64,000 nt of DNA from Typha latifolia (GCA_019914945.1 CM034107.1:5828001-5892000), one strand, 5' to 3'. Positions 1 through 10,439 are shown, counted from the stretch's first letter. A program made the numbers and translations. The notes: generated from the sequence alone by a model not told the origin.

Positions 1-190
1 GCGAATCTGATGAGGCGTTCGCAAGGGCGTTCGAACGCGACTCCTTCCGCATTTGAACGCGACTCCTTTCGCGTTCGAACGTGACTCCTTCCGCATTTGA
101 ACGCGACTCCTTCCGCGTTCGAACGTGACTCCTTCCGTATTTGAACGCGACTCCTTTCGCGTTCGAACGTGACTCTTTTCGTATTCGAAC
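1..190. repeat. 22-bp minisatellite of GCGTTCGAACGC type
   Basis: About eight units of roughly 22 bp alternate between GCGTTCGAACGTGACTCCTT and a variant with GCATTTGAACGC. The core TTCGAA is palindromic. Unit differences are mostly C-to-T or G-to-A at CpG, as expected for methylated cytosines that have decayed. It lies inside the LTR. Confidence 0.8.
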
Positions 191-363
191 GTGATCCACA
201 GGAATTTTATTTTAATGAAAATAAATAACTAATGCAATATGAATGCGACTCCTTCCGCGTTCGAACGCGACTCTTTTCGCGTTCGAACGCGATCTACAGG
301 AATTTTATTTTAATAAAAATAAATAACTAATGCAATAAGAAAAGACTCTAATAAGGTGTATCA
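1..363 (-). mobile_element. Chromovirus LTR end (TGATAC family), minus orientation
   Basis: The stretch ends in GGTGTATCA, the reverse complement of the TGATACACC terminus seen at 13606 and 16188. Before it lies the shared block that reads, on the minus strand, as a T/A-rich run (ATTTTCATTAAAATAAA) followed by GCGTTCGAACGC repeats. That block (about 200-240) is repeated at about 290-345, so the LTR start is partly duplicated. The rest of the LTR lies left of the window. It abuts a plus-strand gag relic, so the LTR probably landed inside another element. Confidence 0.75.
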
Positions 364-715
364 ATGACCTTGATATGTTCAGAGATGATTTGGAGTGTGC
401 TCGATGATATCAGAGGCTAGAACAGCAACCATAAGGGGTTAGACCTGAACCTAGAGCTGCTTGTGACCTCGATAATGTCATTCGAGGTAGAACCATATGC
501 TTGGATTTTCCAAAGTTCCAAGATGAAGATCCTACGGATTGCTTGTTTCAAGTAGAGTGGTACTTTGATTGTCGAGGGACAACGAAGGATGCAAAGGTAA
601 ATATGACAAGTTTCCATCTCCACTGAACAGCATTGCATTAGTACCGATCCACCATTTGTTGCCAAAGGTTTGATGACTAGGCTGAATATTCAATAAGCAT
701 CACAAAGAGGTTTGA
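364..715 (+). pseudogene. Ty3/gypsy gag relic
   Basis: The + strand translation (about 470-640) shows a Retrotrans_gag-type core: DFPKFQDEDPTD, then FQVEWYFDCRGTTKDAKV and SFHLH, followed by a degraded WYRS motif. The same pattern is on the minus strand at 13.1-13.3 kb. Several stops interrupt the frame and no start or zinc knuckle remains. It stops where a Tekay LTR begins. In the living element gag forms the particle. This copy is dead. Confidence 0.7.
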
Positions 716-739
716 CACAGCGATGTATGAAGATTTTGC

Positions 740-1937
740 TATTGTACGTCTGATTAAATTATCTTCTATATCATCTAACGTCTATAGCTTATCTTATTTT
801 TGCTCTAAAATATCTCCTTATGATATCTTAAGTCGCTATCACATATCATAATATCTAGAGGGTTAGAAAAAAAAATAAAGAGATAGTCATGAGTAAAATG
901 CTCAGTGAATAGACCTTACCCCAAATCAGTTATGCCAAACGGAGAGTAAATCATGTACTTGGATAATATGAATCGAAAGAGCATCATGTCATGAATGAGT
1001 ATATAAATGTATCAATAATAGATAAATAAAAAGTAGATAACATGTCATAACTGATAAAAGTATCTATTCCTCGACAATGAATAAATAGATCACAATGTCA
1101 TACTATCATCATAACTCCCTCTCAAATATGACACATAATGTATTCCGATTGTGACCATGCTATTGTACGAAATGCAACCATATATGATGTATATTGACCA
1201 CTCAATAATCAAGTAATCAAATGATAATAAAATCAAATGCATTTCTCAATATCTCAGTCATCAATGTCAACTCTATATGTCATCATCATACTAGACTACT
1301 GTACACAGTCAACACCATGTACTCGATCTTAACATCATGCCCTAAAACTCAGAGCATACTATGCCATCCACAAGAGGTATCTCAAATATAACCATACCCT
1401 ACCATCCGCTAAGGGTATCAACATCCATCCAGACCGGGCACCCTTCTAGCTGATAGAAACCTCGTGAGGATAACTCGCCATATATGCCCTAGCGAACGAC
1501 ATGTGTTTGAATGTCTGCTATGCACACAGACTAATGACCTCGGACGTAAGGACACGGGATCACGACTATGTGGAGCGATCAATCATCCACCAAGCGCGTC
1601 ATAACTTTCACACTCACTCAGATATCCTCACGCTTTCTATCAACTATCATATCAATTATATTTCATACATTTCCTCTAAATGACAGATCATATGTATATA
1701 TCTAGTACGATAACAAGTCAATGCATAATAGGAAAAAATATGATGCAATATAGTCTCCAACCATGTAGTCAACACATGTATACCTATGCTACTCTATCAT
1801 ATGCATACCAATGCTACAGATCAATTAGACATAAAATTATAACAATATAGTCATATCTAATCATCTCTATTTTTCATCATTATACTCATATCCAATATCA
1901 GCCTAATTATATGCATGATAAAAATATGTAATCATCT
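740..1937 (-). mobile_element. Tekay/Del-type LTR fragment, left part
   Basis: Blocks match, in the same order, the minus-oriented LTRs at 19.2-20.4 kb and 24.1-25.3 kb: the GTGAATAGACCTTAC block, the repeated ATGTCATGAATGAGT block, the ACTCGCCA/ATATGCCCTAGCGAACG block and the CAATGCATA block. It continues at 4953 after an inserted chromovirus. The outer left end is truncated. No gene is seen here; short open frames are chance. Confidence 0.75.
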
Positions 1938-2192
1938 TGATAAGATTCGGACTTCACCGATGTCGTCGTGAGCATTGATTCACGTTAGGAGTGTCTTTGT
2001 TTCTTGTTTTAATATTTAATTTCCAAGAAAATAAGTTTTCTGTAAATCGTTTTTGAACACGGGTCGAGTGAGTTCGAACGCGGTTGTGAACGCAGTTGTG
2101 AACGGGTTGTGAGAGTGTGCATTGTACGTTCGAATGCCCTGTTCGAACGCACTGTGAACGCCTGCATCGCGTTCGCAAATCAAGAAGAGGAG
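1938..2192 (+). mobile_element. Truncated 5' LTR of the 1938-4947 element
   Basis: It matches the first ~250 bp of the 3' LTR (4072 onward): the start TGATA(A/C)GATTC, the AAGTTTTCT block and the GTTCGAACGCGG/TTGTGAACG repeats. Similarity stops near 2192 at the template-switch scar. U5 and the primer-binding site are absent. Confidence 0.75.
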
Positions 2193-2206
2193 GACGTGAC
2201 AATTGG

Positions 2207-2398
2207 AGAATTGGCCTTGCACCTTTAACTCCACACCTCCACAAATAAAATATGCCCGCAATGTGGTGTTGGCTCTTTAAGAAGATTGTGCTTGAATCGA
2301 AACCCACGGAAGGGTTCGACGTGACAATTGGAGACGACACCACATTGCGGGCATATTTTATTTGTAGAGGTGTGGAGTTAAAGGTGCAAGGTCAATTC
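2207..2398. repeat. 62-bp inverted repeat with a flanking direct repeat
   Basis: Positions 2207-2268 are almost the reverse complement of 2337-2398 around a 68-bp loop. A 17-bp direct repeat, GACGTGACAATTGGAGA, begins at 2193 and again at 2318. The right arm is normal protease coding sequence and the left arm is an inverted extra copy of it. The pattern suggests that reverse transcriptase folded back on its own product. Confidence 0.85.
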
Positions 2399-2770
2399 TT
2401 CACATTGGACCTTTATTCGTTGGCCTTGCAAGGTGCCGACATTATTTTGGGGACTCAATGGCTTCGAAGCTTGGGGCCCGTGACATTTGATTTTACAAGC
2501 CTCACATTAACATTTTGGAGGAATGACCAAAGAGTGCTGCTGGATGGAAGTCAACCGCTGCTTGAACTTCCAAACGAAGGGGACGCAAGGGAGCTCGCTT
2601 CTTTCTCGGTACCCACCTTTCCTTTCTTCTCAGATCTGCGGAGAGCCAGCACAGAGGATAGTGATCTGGTCCGACTCATGGAGGAGCTGAGAGAGAACCC
2701 CTCAAGCCACCCCGAGTACAAGGAGCGCGATGGGTTAGTACTAGAGTGCGGGCGAATCAAGGTACCCTAG
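2270..2770 (+). pseudogene. Protease C-terminus fused to RNase H-integrase linker
   Basis: The frame reads the second half of a Ty3 aspartic protease: TEGFDVTIGDDT, GVELKVQGQFFTLDLYSL, then GADIILGTQWLRSLG, the conserved (V/I)-I-L-G-x-x-W-L strand. Near 2580 it jumps directly to linker sequence that normally follows RNase H (ELASFSVPTFPFFSDLR). The same linker appears in the 7.2-kb relic. So about 1.5-2 kb encoding RT and RNase H has been lost in frame. The catalytic D-S/T-G half is also absent. A stop follows at 2768. Confidence 0.75.
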
Positions 2771-3547
2771 AACAAAGAGCTATGGAGACTATTGATAGCA
2801 CATTTCCATGATACTCCTATGGCAAGTCATGATGGGGTATTACATACCTACAAGCGACTAGCCTAAAACTGTACATGGACAGTGATGAAGACGAACGTGA
2901 AGAAGTATGTGTGTGAATGTCAAATCTGTCAACGAGTCAAATCAGAGGTACTCAAGCCCAACGAGCTGCTGCAACCACTACCTATATCGGAGCATATTTG
3001 GGAGGACATCTCCACGGACTTCATCGAGGGGTTGCCGGAGGTTCGAGGACAATCGGTGGTGTTCGTTGTGGTGGATAGACTGAGTAAATATGCTCATTTC
3101 ATAGCATTGATGCACCCGTTTTTAGCGAAAAAGGTTGCTGAAATTTTTGTTCAGGAAGTGGTGCGCTTGCATGGGATGCCTAGGACGATCGTGTCAGACC
3201 GGCATCGCATCTTCATCAGCGAGTTTTGGTCCGAGTTCTTTAGATTGCAAGGGACTCAAATCAACCTTAGTTCAGCATATCATCCCGAGACGGATGGCCA
3301 AACCGAGGTGCTGAATCGCGGACTAGTGCAATACTTACGATGCTTTGTGGCGGATCGACCAAAGGATTGGGTCAAATTCCTTCCATGGGCCGAGTGGTCA
3401 TACAATACCGCTCATCACTCTAGCATCGGCATGACCCCCTTTGAGGCGGTTTATTGGCGCACTCCCCCTATCTTGTGTGCCTTAGACTCTCGGCGGAGGA
3501 TAGCACCGAGCTTGACTTGGAACTTGCTGATCGAGATGAAACCTTGA
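2771..3547 (+). pseudogene. Chromovirus integrase relic (HHCC + DDE core)
   Basis: Integrase inserts element cDNA into the host chromosome. A His-rich segment (2790-2860) is followed by C-E-C-Q-I-C near 2918-2930, the zinc-binding HHCC domain. The catalytic triad is legible: D at 3017 (STDFIEG), D at 3197 (VSDRHR) and E at 3305 (DGQTEVLNR). Spacing is D-X59-D-X35-E, normal for Ty3 integrases. A stop at about 2863 precedes a clean 221-codon frame from 2882 to 3547. A frame change follows MTPFEAVYWRTPP. Well preserved but not functional. Confidence 0.88.
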
Positions 3548-4044
3548 GACGGCTCAAGATGCACCTAGCAACAACCCAAAATTGCATGAAGCAGACTCAT
3601 GACAAAGGTCGGCATGAGCGAGAGTTTGAGGTGGATAAATTGGTGTTTGTTCAAGCTCAACCGTAGTGGCAGTCCACATTGAGGCCAATTTTGAACCAGA
3701 AGTTGGGTCACAAGTACTTTGGTCCGTACCGAGTGCTACAACGAATTGGTCCAGTAGCTTACTGGTTGGACCTTCCCGAAGGAACCAGGATACATCCGGT
3801 CTTCCATGTATCGGCATTGAAGGCCCAGATCGGGCCTAACCATGTGGTAGGTTCGGCCTTACCCGAACCAATGGAGGAAGATGGCCCCACTAAACCGGTC
3901 CGAGTCATAGGCCACAGAAGAAGACGCCATGGATCTAGATTAGAGACTGAAGTGCTGATTGAGTGGCTGGGCAAACCTAGTGACGTGTCTACATGGGAGC
4001 TAGAGTCAGATATCCTAGATCGCTTCCCAAATTTTAAACCTTGA
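3548..4044 (+). pseudogene. Integrase C-terminus with chromodomain
   Basis: The segment contains the integrase GPY-type module (KYFGPYRVLQRIGPVAYWLD, then HPVFHVSALK) and ends in a chromodomain-like stretch (TEVLIEWLGKPSDVSTWELE, DRFPNF). It sits just before the polypurine tract, as in chromoviruses, where this domain steers insertion to particular chromatin. One stop (TAG at 3664) separates it from the preceding frame. Clade cannot be fixed by eye; a Reina-like chromovirus is one possibility. Confidence 0.8.
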
Positions 4045-4071
4045 GGACAAGGTTGCGAAAGCATGGTGGAT

Positions 4072-4947
4072 TGATACGATTCAGACTTCATCGATGTCGT
4101 CTCGAATATAGATTCATGTTAGTAGTGTCTTGGTTTCTTATTTTAATGTTTAATTTCTGAGAAAATAAGTTTTCTATAAGTCGCGTTCGAACGCGGGTGG
4201 AGTGAGTTCGAACGTGGTTGTGAACGCGATTGTGAACGGGTTGTGAGAGTGTGCATTGCGCATTCGAACGTCTGCATCGCGTTCGCAAATCCAGAGAAGA
4301 GCGAACTCAGTGCATTCAAACGTGGTCGGGCGGGATTGAACGCAGTCGACGAAATTGTATTGTTTAGGGTTAATTTTGAGCTGTTTGGTTAGCCTCTAAA
4401 AGGGATGTGGATGGCAACTAAAAGATTATTATTGAAGAATTGAGTTTTCCCTTGCCTCCTACGTCTTCTTTGCTCTTGTTTTCTCAATCCCCGGCGACGC
4501 TGCTTCTGACCTCCCTCGATCGGCCAATCACCCTAGACCCTTAGGGGCGGCCCTCTCCTTCCCCTTCCTCCAATCTATCCAACACTTGCCCTAACCCTTC
4601 CATCAACCATAATATTTCCATCACCACTTTTCACCGATGCCACCCCACAAACACCAGTCCACCTCCAACCACCATCATCCTAGGATCTCGTGCCTCCATC
4701 CACGGATCCTAAATAAACTATCTTGATGTTCGTCCACTAATCGGATGATATCTCGAGATTCCTATATCCGATTTGCCTAAAACTTAATTTGTTGAAAAGT
4801 TATTTTTTTGGGCTACAACATATCCAAATTTCATGTCAATCCGACAGCGGCATCTTTTGGAATCTTATTTCAAAGTTCCATGCCAGATCTAGTCCAAATC
4901 AGAGAATTGAAAAAAATCGAACCTTAGCCCAAGGGAAGACCCTATCA
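4072..4947 (+). mobile_element. 3' LTR of the 1938-4947 element
   Basis: This 876-bp LTR runs TGATACG to CCTATCA. It follows the family's usual tail (CTTGAGGACAAGGTTG, then AGCATGGTGGA). It carries GCGTTCGAACGC-type repeats at about 4180-4340 and a CTCTAAAAGGG TATA-like site near 4394. The U5 part matches, in reverse, the LTRs at 6.4-7.1 kb and 10.4-11.2 kb. Confidence 0.85.
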
Positions 4948-4952
4948 CATCT

Positions 4953-6050
4953 CTAGATAAAGTCATATAATCATATTGGAGGACAAAATATGCATGTACA
5001 TAATATATAAGATAACCTAATTTGAGAAAGACGTGTAGGGGATAAGAATACTAACTCCTGATTAGAATACGTAAACCACGTATCCCTCACATTCGCCAAT
5101 CAACCAAGTGACAACTCATTGCTAGCAAGGTCCATGGGGTCTCAAATAAGCGGTTTGGGATTTGAAAATATTTAAGTAGTATGATGTTAGCCGTTTATCC
5201 AATTAGAATTAATTTATATAAAATATAATGATTTATTAGGTTTAGAATTCCTCTTTTTATATTTATTAAATATCTAGATTTAATTATAAAAATATAACTA
5301 TGGTAATATAAATATGCTATTATTATAAAATGCTATCTATGGAATAAGAATAAAAGGTTTGTTCTTTTTATATAAAAGTAGTCTAAGTATAAAATTATAA
5401 AATAATAATAAGAGGCTTAAATACGTAATTATAAAAATATAAGTATAGATAAATACAGGTAAATTAATTATTATCCGATCATATAAAAATAATTATCAAA
5501 GTTAAGTATTTTATTTTTAAACAAAATAGTATATATCAATAAGGTGCTAGAAATATTATATATATATATAATGAAGGGTATATTTATAAATCTCATGACT
5601 AGATTTAATGAAGCTAAGTATTAATATATTATATGCAAGTAATATTATATGTAAATAATACAATTAGGTGTCTATAATATAATAAACATAAAATACTTAG
5701 TTAAAATGAAAATATATAAATCTAAAATAAAACCACTGACACATAGTGCTGGGCCGAGCCCAGCACTGTTGCAGTCAGGAGACAGCAATTGAGGTGGGAG
5801 GAGAAGAAGAAACGAAGGAAGGAGAGTAGGAGCTAGGCCAGCGGGGAGGGGCTCGACCGTTGCTGGATAGCCAGCGGCCGGCCTCTCGCTGGTGGCTCAG
5901 TTCCAGCAAACCTGAGAGAGAAAGAGAAAGAAATAGGGGGGGAGAGAGAGAGAGAGAGAGACAGAAAGAGAGAGAGAGGAGAGGAGAGAAGAGGTTCACC
6001 GACGTTAGTGGAGGTGGTGGCGATGACAGCAAGTCGGCGGGGCGGCGGCG

Positions 6051-6081
<31 letters not shown>

Positions 6082-6135
6082 TGTGTGTTTGAGAGAGAGA
6101 GAGGAGAGTGAGAGAGATCAAAAGAGAGAGAGAGA
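4953..6135 (-). mobile_element. Tekay/Del-type LTR fragment, right part
   Basis: This continues the 740-1937 fragment. It holds the AT-rich middle of the LTR, then the GTGCTGGGCCGAGCCCAGCA palindrome near 5747, then long GA runs (5938-6140). The expected LTR start, with the GGCACGA hairpin and TGTAATAAC terminus, is missing, because the fragment abuts an RT relic. No gene; the purine-rich open frames are low-complexity. Confidence 0.75.
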
Positions 6136-6139
6136 GGAT

Positions 6140-6355
6140 AGAGTCCTTCATCTGGACAGCCCCAAGAATCCTCACAATCCTATGGTGGTAGTAGGGATCT
6201 GCCAAGTGGTCATGCATGCCACCTTTTGAGGATCCGCCGCCACTTCTTCCACTGTGATGATGTGGCCTAAATACTTCACTTGTGGTACTCCCTATAGGCA
6301 CTTGGACTTCTTAATCTTCAGCTAGTTTTGCTTCAACAATTTTAGCACATCCTCC
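6140..6355 (-). pseudogene. RT palm/thumb fragment, downstream piece of a split element
   Basis: The minus strand reads EDVLKLLKQN, then KKSKCL, QVKYLGHII and VAADPQKV, the RT segment that normally follows the YxDD-type active site. It continues the RT that breaks off at 11244 (VFFDDILVYS, then KHWQHLE). The two halves join across the 6356-11238 insertion with CCTCC duplicated on each side. Stops are present and the rest of pol is lost at a junction with a Tekay LTR. Confidence 0.82.
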
Positions 6356-7127
6356 TGATACGATCACACCTCTGGCTATGGAGCTCTGATACCAGCTTGA
6401 TACGATCTCTCCTTTAGGGCTAAAGATCGATCTTTTCTAATTCTCAGATCTGGACTAGATCTTGCACGGAACTTTGAAATAAGATCCCGAAATATTCCGC
6501 CGTCAGATCGACGTGAAATTTTGATATATTTTAGGCCCGGAAAAGAGATTTCCAATAAATCAAGTTTCAGGTGAATCGGAGTTGGGGATCTCGAGATATC
6601 GTTCGTTTAGTGGACAAACATCAGGATGCTCTATTTTGGATCCGTGGATGGAGGCACGAGATCCTAGGTAATGGTGGATGGTGGAGGACCGGCGTTAATG
6701 GGGTGGCACCGGATGAAAAGTGATGGTGGAAGGGTTGTGGTTGATGGAAGGATTAGGGCAAGTGTTGCATAGATTGGACGAAGGGGGAGAAGAGGGCCAC
6801 CCCTAAGGGACTAGGGTGATTAGCCGGACGAGGGAGGTTAGAAGCGGCATCGTCGGGTATTGAGAGAACGGGAGCGAAGAAGACGAAGGAGGCAAGGCAA
6901 AACTCAATCTCAATAATCAATAATCAATTTGGTTGCCTACCATATCCTTTTATAGGCTAACCAACAACTCAAATTAACCCTAAAAACACAATTTTCGTCG
7001 ACCCGCGTTCGAACGCGACTTACAGAAAACTTATTTTAATGGAAATTAAACACTAAAACATGAAATAAAAACACTCCTAAAATGAATCCATGCTCGAGAC
7101 GACGTCGGTGAAGTCCGAATCGTATCA
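6356..7127 (-). mobile_element. 3' LTR of the non-autonomous element
   Basis: The 772-bp repeat starts TGATACG and ends CGTATCA. It holds a minus-strand TATA box (complement of CCTTTTATAG, 6946-6955) and one GCGTTCGAACGC near 7003. A stray primer-binding-site copy (GCTCTGATACCAGC, 6383-6396) lies inside its lower edge. It is close to 10440-11238 but lacks part of the palindrome block. Confidence 0.85.
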
Positions 7128-7433
7128 ATCCACCATGCTTCCGCAACCTTGTCCTCAAGGTTTGAAGTTTGTGAAGCGATCTTTGAACTCTGGCTTAAGT
7201 TCCTCCATGGTATGATCTTCTGCATTGGTTCCCCACATATCTGAAGATATAGGAAATGTTGGTGCTGAGAAATAGGCAAGCTCACTTGTGTCAGGTTGGT
7301 GCGAAAGGGCATCAGCCGCTCGATTCTCGATCAGCAAGTTCCAAGTCAAGCTCGATCCGATCCGTCGCCGCGAGTCTTTCGTAGGCACACAAGATAGGGG
7401 TAGTGCGACCATAACCGCCTCAAAGGGGTTCAT
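7128..7433 (-). pseudogene. Mosaic of three pol scraps
   Basis: One open minus-strand frame strings together pieces that are far apart in an intact pol. Its start resembles the integrase segment MTPFEAVYWRTPP and SRRR...SLTWNLLIE of 3430-3540. Next come an RNase H end (RAADALSHQPDTSELA) and the linker FSAPTFPISSD, then the chromodomain tail (FKDRFTNFKP). The order integrase, RNase H, tail is scrambled. It looks like the product of repeated internal deletion and recombination, not a protein-coding gene. Confidence 0.7.
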
Positions 7434-8166
7434 CCTCAGTCGAGCTCGTACTCCAACTAGTCCAAGGTGAAATTCGGGTCCATCTACATTGAGTCCACTT
7501 GGTCTCGGGTGGTCGAACCAATTGACTCATTGTCAATTCAGCAATAGAAATCTGGTGCATCCGATTGCGCTCGGGAGGTCGAGTTAGATGCAGTTGGTGG
7601 ATCCAGATTCGGTTCTCCCAGTGACTCAAGTTAGGTTCAGCTAGCCAAACTGATTGTTGGTTGTGCTCATAATCATTCTGCCCACTCCATGGATTAGGAT
7701 CCGAGTCAAATGTATCCTGGTATAAGCAAACTCGTCTTAAGTCCAGTAGAGGGTTTCTAATCATGTCCCTTATTTGACTTAACTGAGTCCCGAAGTCCAG
7801 AGATGACTCCCACTTGACTTGACCCCTTTGGCTCTTAGGTCCAACCCAACTAATGTCTAGCAATTCCACCTGGTCAAACCCAACAATGTAGCCTTCTTGA
7901 AATTCTAACCACTTAGAGTCTTCAAAAAAATTTGAAATCCCTAATCTTTCTCTCTTAGTTCCATCTCCATTAGCCATTGCCATAGGAGTTGCCTTAGCAC
8001 GTGGCAGCTTTGGCTGAGTAGTGACCACCTCCAGTAGTTGCTTAAGTAGGGTTCCCGACAGTGTGGTAGTAGTCGGCGGCGATGGAAGGCCGAAGTTGGC
8101 CCAAAAAATAAAATCTTCAGGTCCTTCTCTGTCCCGTTGCAGCCATGGCAAGGAGCCTTTGGTCAT
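7420..8166 (-). other. 248-codon open frame in the non-autonomous element, unrecognised
   Basis: This is the longest open frame of the element and shows no gag, protease, RT or integrase motif. It begins near a segment (KGSLPWLQRDREG) that recurs in altered form at 9351-9400 (ESSLPWLRQNEEEG) and again near 8220-8270, so the interior carries diverged direct repeats of at least 60 bp. The protein is rich in Trp, Gln and Ser and has no signal peptide or membrane segment. It may be element-specific sequence, a captured host fragment or chance. Confidence 0.35.
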
Positions 8167-8746
8167 CCGGAATACTACAATAGTTGCTGGTGAGGCCCCT
8201 CTTGGGGTGGCGACGGTTGACTGCTGTGGAAGGCTGAGGTTGACAAAAACTAAATCTTCATCTCCTTTGAAAAAACCCCTAGAAACAACTATGTATCTAA
8301 ATACTAGGCAATGATATCACTCGTTCGCTTAAGTAAAAGTCCGTAGAAATATTAAGAACGAAAGCAGAGATGAACGCCAAGATTTTAACGTAGAAAAACC
8401 CAAACGAAAAAAAACCACGGATCCAAACTCGGATCAAAACCAATCACTAGAATAGTAGTAGTTACAAGACCGACTCTCAAAACAACCCGTCGATCCAAAC
8501 GACTTTGTTCCTCTCAGTCTTGCTCGCTAGAACCCACGATTCACCGCTTCTCGTGATTGAAGTCCAATCTCAATAACCCTCGAGATTGATCTTTCGTCTA
8601 GATAGCCCTTAAGACGAAAGATTAAGATTTGTAGATGAGTGGAACCTTGTTAGTTGAAGAACCAATGTAGCCTCAAGAAGTCTCCTTCAATAATGCTTCT
8701 TCAACTCCCCTAGAGATAGGGTTTCACAATCCTTATATATGATCTC

Positions 8747-9008
8747 CAAGATAGAGCCAAATCCTAATCTTATCCGTACTCACAAAAGTACAAGATAGAG
8801 CCAAATCCTAATCTTATCCGTACTCACGAAAGTACAAGATAGAGCCAAATCCAAATCTTATCCGTACTCACGATCTTCAAGATATAGCTAAATCCAAATC
8901 TTATCTGTACTCACGATCTTCAAGATAGAGTCAAATCCAAATCTTATCCGCACTCATGAAAGTACAAGATAGAGCCAAATCCTAATCTTATCCATACTCA
9001 CGAAAGTC
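8747..9008. repeat. Six tandem 43-44-bp repeats
   Basis: Each unit has the form CAAGATAGAGCCAAATCC, then (T/A)AATCTTATCCGTACTCAC, then a variable end that is either GAAAGTA or GATCTT. Units are mostly more than 85% alike by eye. The array is inside the copia-like LTR. Confidence 0.88.
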
Positions 9009-9027
9009 CAATATTCTTAAACTTTGT

Positions 9028-9230
9028 TGGTGCGTTCGAACGGGCTCGAGTGCGTTCGAACGCGACAGCTTGAATTCTTCAGGTTGCGTTCGAACGCATT
9101 TATGAACGCAGCTCTCGGTCTGTGTGAACGCAGTACCCGCGTTCGAACGCATTTGTGAACGCGGCTCTCTGTCTGTGTGAACGCAGTATCCGCGTTTGAA
9201 CGCGTTTGTGAACGCGGTGTGAACTCGACG
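9028..9230. repeat. GCGTTCGAACGC palindrome array in a copia-like LTR
   Basis: About five full or near-full GCGTTCGAACGC palindromes and several half-units (GTGAACGC) lie in 200 bp. A ~65-bp unit (TGAACGCAGTA, CGCGTTCGAACGC, then CTCTGTCTGTG) is repeated at about 9115 and 9170. The same motif marks unrelated chromovirus LTRs in this window. Confidence 0.85.
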
Positions 9231-9340
9231 GCTTTTCTCCAATAATCTTGCAATTCTTCAAACCAGAGATATTCTAGACTTGTTTAAAGCTTATATACAT
9301 GAAAAAATATACTTAAAATATTTTGTACACAATTGCCAAC

Positions 9341-10078
9341 AAATAAAATCCTAACATCCTTCTTCTTCATTTTGTCGTAGCCATGGCAGGGAGCTTTCGA
9401 CCATTGGGGTGAGAAAAGCATTAGCCCACAAGGTCTTTACGAGGCTGTCAGAGGCTGGTGCTGTTGTGGTTGGAAGATTGTGGCCTTCTCCTTCGAGTTG
9501 TAGCTCGGTGGAAAGCTGCAACGTTATCGCCAGTGATGGCGCTATCGCGGTCGACTTTCGATTGACCGAGGAGAAAGGTGGAAGGTCATTAGAGGCCATA
9601 CATGATTTCTTCATAGTTGTTGACTTGCTGTGGTTGCAAATGAAGGTGGTGTTAGGCGGCCCAAGTGCTGGAACTTGAGGTTCTGGATCATCTCCCTCAC
9701 CACTGATGAGGATTCCTGATGAGGAATATCCAGCGGCCACGTGTGGTCTTCCTCCATTCAACAGTGGTTCGCACGGTTGTCGACTCGTCGAAGAACTCCG
9801 TTCTGACATCAAAAGAACATTTCCAACCGTCGAGCTTGCCAAAGGAAACTGCTGCCTTGAAGCTAGACTCTCTTCGCCGTTTCTGCAGGGATCGGGAATG
9901 GTGCAGCCAGCCCTTCACAGTTTGTCGACGAGGTCTCCGGTGCATGGGAAGATGTGGAGGTTCCGAGGGCTGCTACAATGGTTGAGCATCCCATTGTAGC
10001 CGACAGCCGTTTGTTGCAGCTAACCATGGGTCGAGGTGTAGAAGCTCGATCTTGCCTGATAGCCGAACTCTCCCCAAA
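9341..10078 (-). pseudogene. Middle of the non-autonomous element, degraded
   Basis: A 163-codon minus frame (9842-9351) lies between the gag-like start and the copia-like insertion. Its residues show no gag core, zinc knuckle or protease motif. It contains Ser/Pro-rich, low-constraint sequence and a repeat of the LPWL segment found at 8130-8166. Overlapping plus-strand frames are of similar length, which argues against real coding constraint. Confidence 0.4.
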
Positions 10079-10080
10079 TT

Positions 10081-10398
10081 TTATGATGAACGGGGAGGCC
10101 GTGGAGGATGTTGGGTATGTTGCAGAGGTTCCCCATGTTGCCTTGTGATTGCCCTGCGTGTTGAAGAAGGTTTCGGCCACGCCCGAATTTCCCGCAGCAT
10201 CTCCATCATTATTTGATTATTGATGGCCATCTGCTTGGAAAGAGACCCCAACACGGCTTGAACGCCAGGTTGTTCCATATTCCGATTAGATCGGGCGGTT
10301 CCGTGGGTGGAAGTCCCCGCAACCGTTTCTCTCTCCTCTATTGGGATAATCTCTTCTTCATCATCTCGCCGTGCAGCCATGGATCTGGTTGTCGTCAT
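10081..10398 (-). pseudogene. Gag-like N-terminus of the non-autonomous element
   Basis: The frame opens with MTTTRSMAARRDDEEE 27 bp downstream of the primer-binding site. An acidic run, a Thr/Ser-rich stretch and a helix-forming LGSLSKQMAINNQIMMEML segment follow. Position, start context and composition match chromovirus Gag N-termini, which have basic starts such as M(V/T)xTR and then a coiled segment. The particle-forming core is not visible, so a working Gag is unlikely. Confidence 0.55.
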
Positions 10399-10424
10399 TG
10401 GAAGCGCTTGTCCGACGAATGGTG

Positions 10425-10438
10425 GCTCTGATACCAGC
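10425..10438 (-). other. Primer-binding site, initiator tRNA-Met type
   Basis: The complement reads GCTGGTATCAGAGC, two bases after the LTR end at 10440. It contains TGGTATCAGAGC, which pairs with the 3' end of plant initiator tRNA-Met and primes first-strand synthesis. An identical 14-mer lies 42 bp away inside the LTR (10467-10480). Confidence 0.88.
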
Positions 10439-10439
10439 T

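Larger units (their letters stand above)
1938..4947 (+). mobile_element. Chromovirus deletion derivative, TSD CATCT
   Basis: The element starts TGATAAG and ends CCTATCA, with CATCT directly repeated at 1933-1937 and 4948-4952. It interrupts a Tekay LTR whose halves rejoin exactly across it. Order inside: truncated 5' LTR, inverted-repeat scar, end of protease, integrase, chromodomain tail, 3' LTR. Gag, reverse transcriptase and RNase H are missing. At 3.0 kb it is well under an intact chromovirus, so it could move only with enzymes from another copy, if at all. Confidence 0.88.
8311..9340 (-). mobile_element. Copia-like solo LTR nested in the non-autonomous element
   Basis: Read on the minus strand it starts TGTTGGCAATTGTG and ends near GAGTGATATCA. 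Before the end it holds a Ty1/copia-style U5 with GTTTGGGTTTTTCTACG. It contains six 44-bp repeats (8747-9008) and an array of GCGTTCGAACGC palindromes (9028-9230). No primer-binding site, gag or pol adjoins it. I could not find a convincing target-site duplication, so both borders are approximate. Confidence 0.55.

Noticed and set aside
1..300. Heat-shock elements in the TTCGAA repeats
   Set aside because: Heat-shock elements need nGAAnnTTCn spacing with two bases between GAA and TTC; here TTC and GAA abut.
8311..9340. Target-site duplication for the copia-like LTR
   Set aside because: Flanks GGCAA and AATAA do not match and shifting the borders did not help, so the borders are left approximate.
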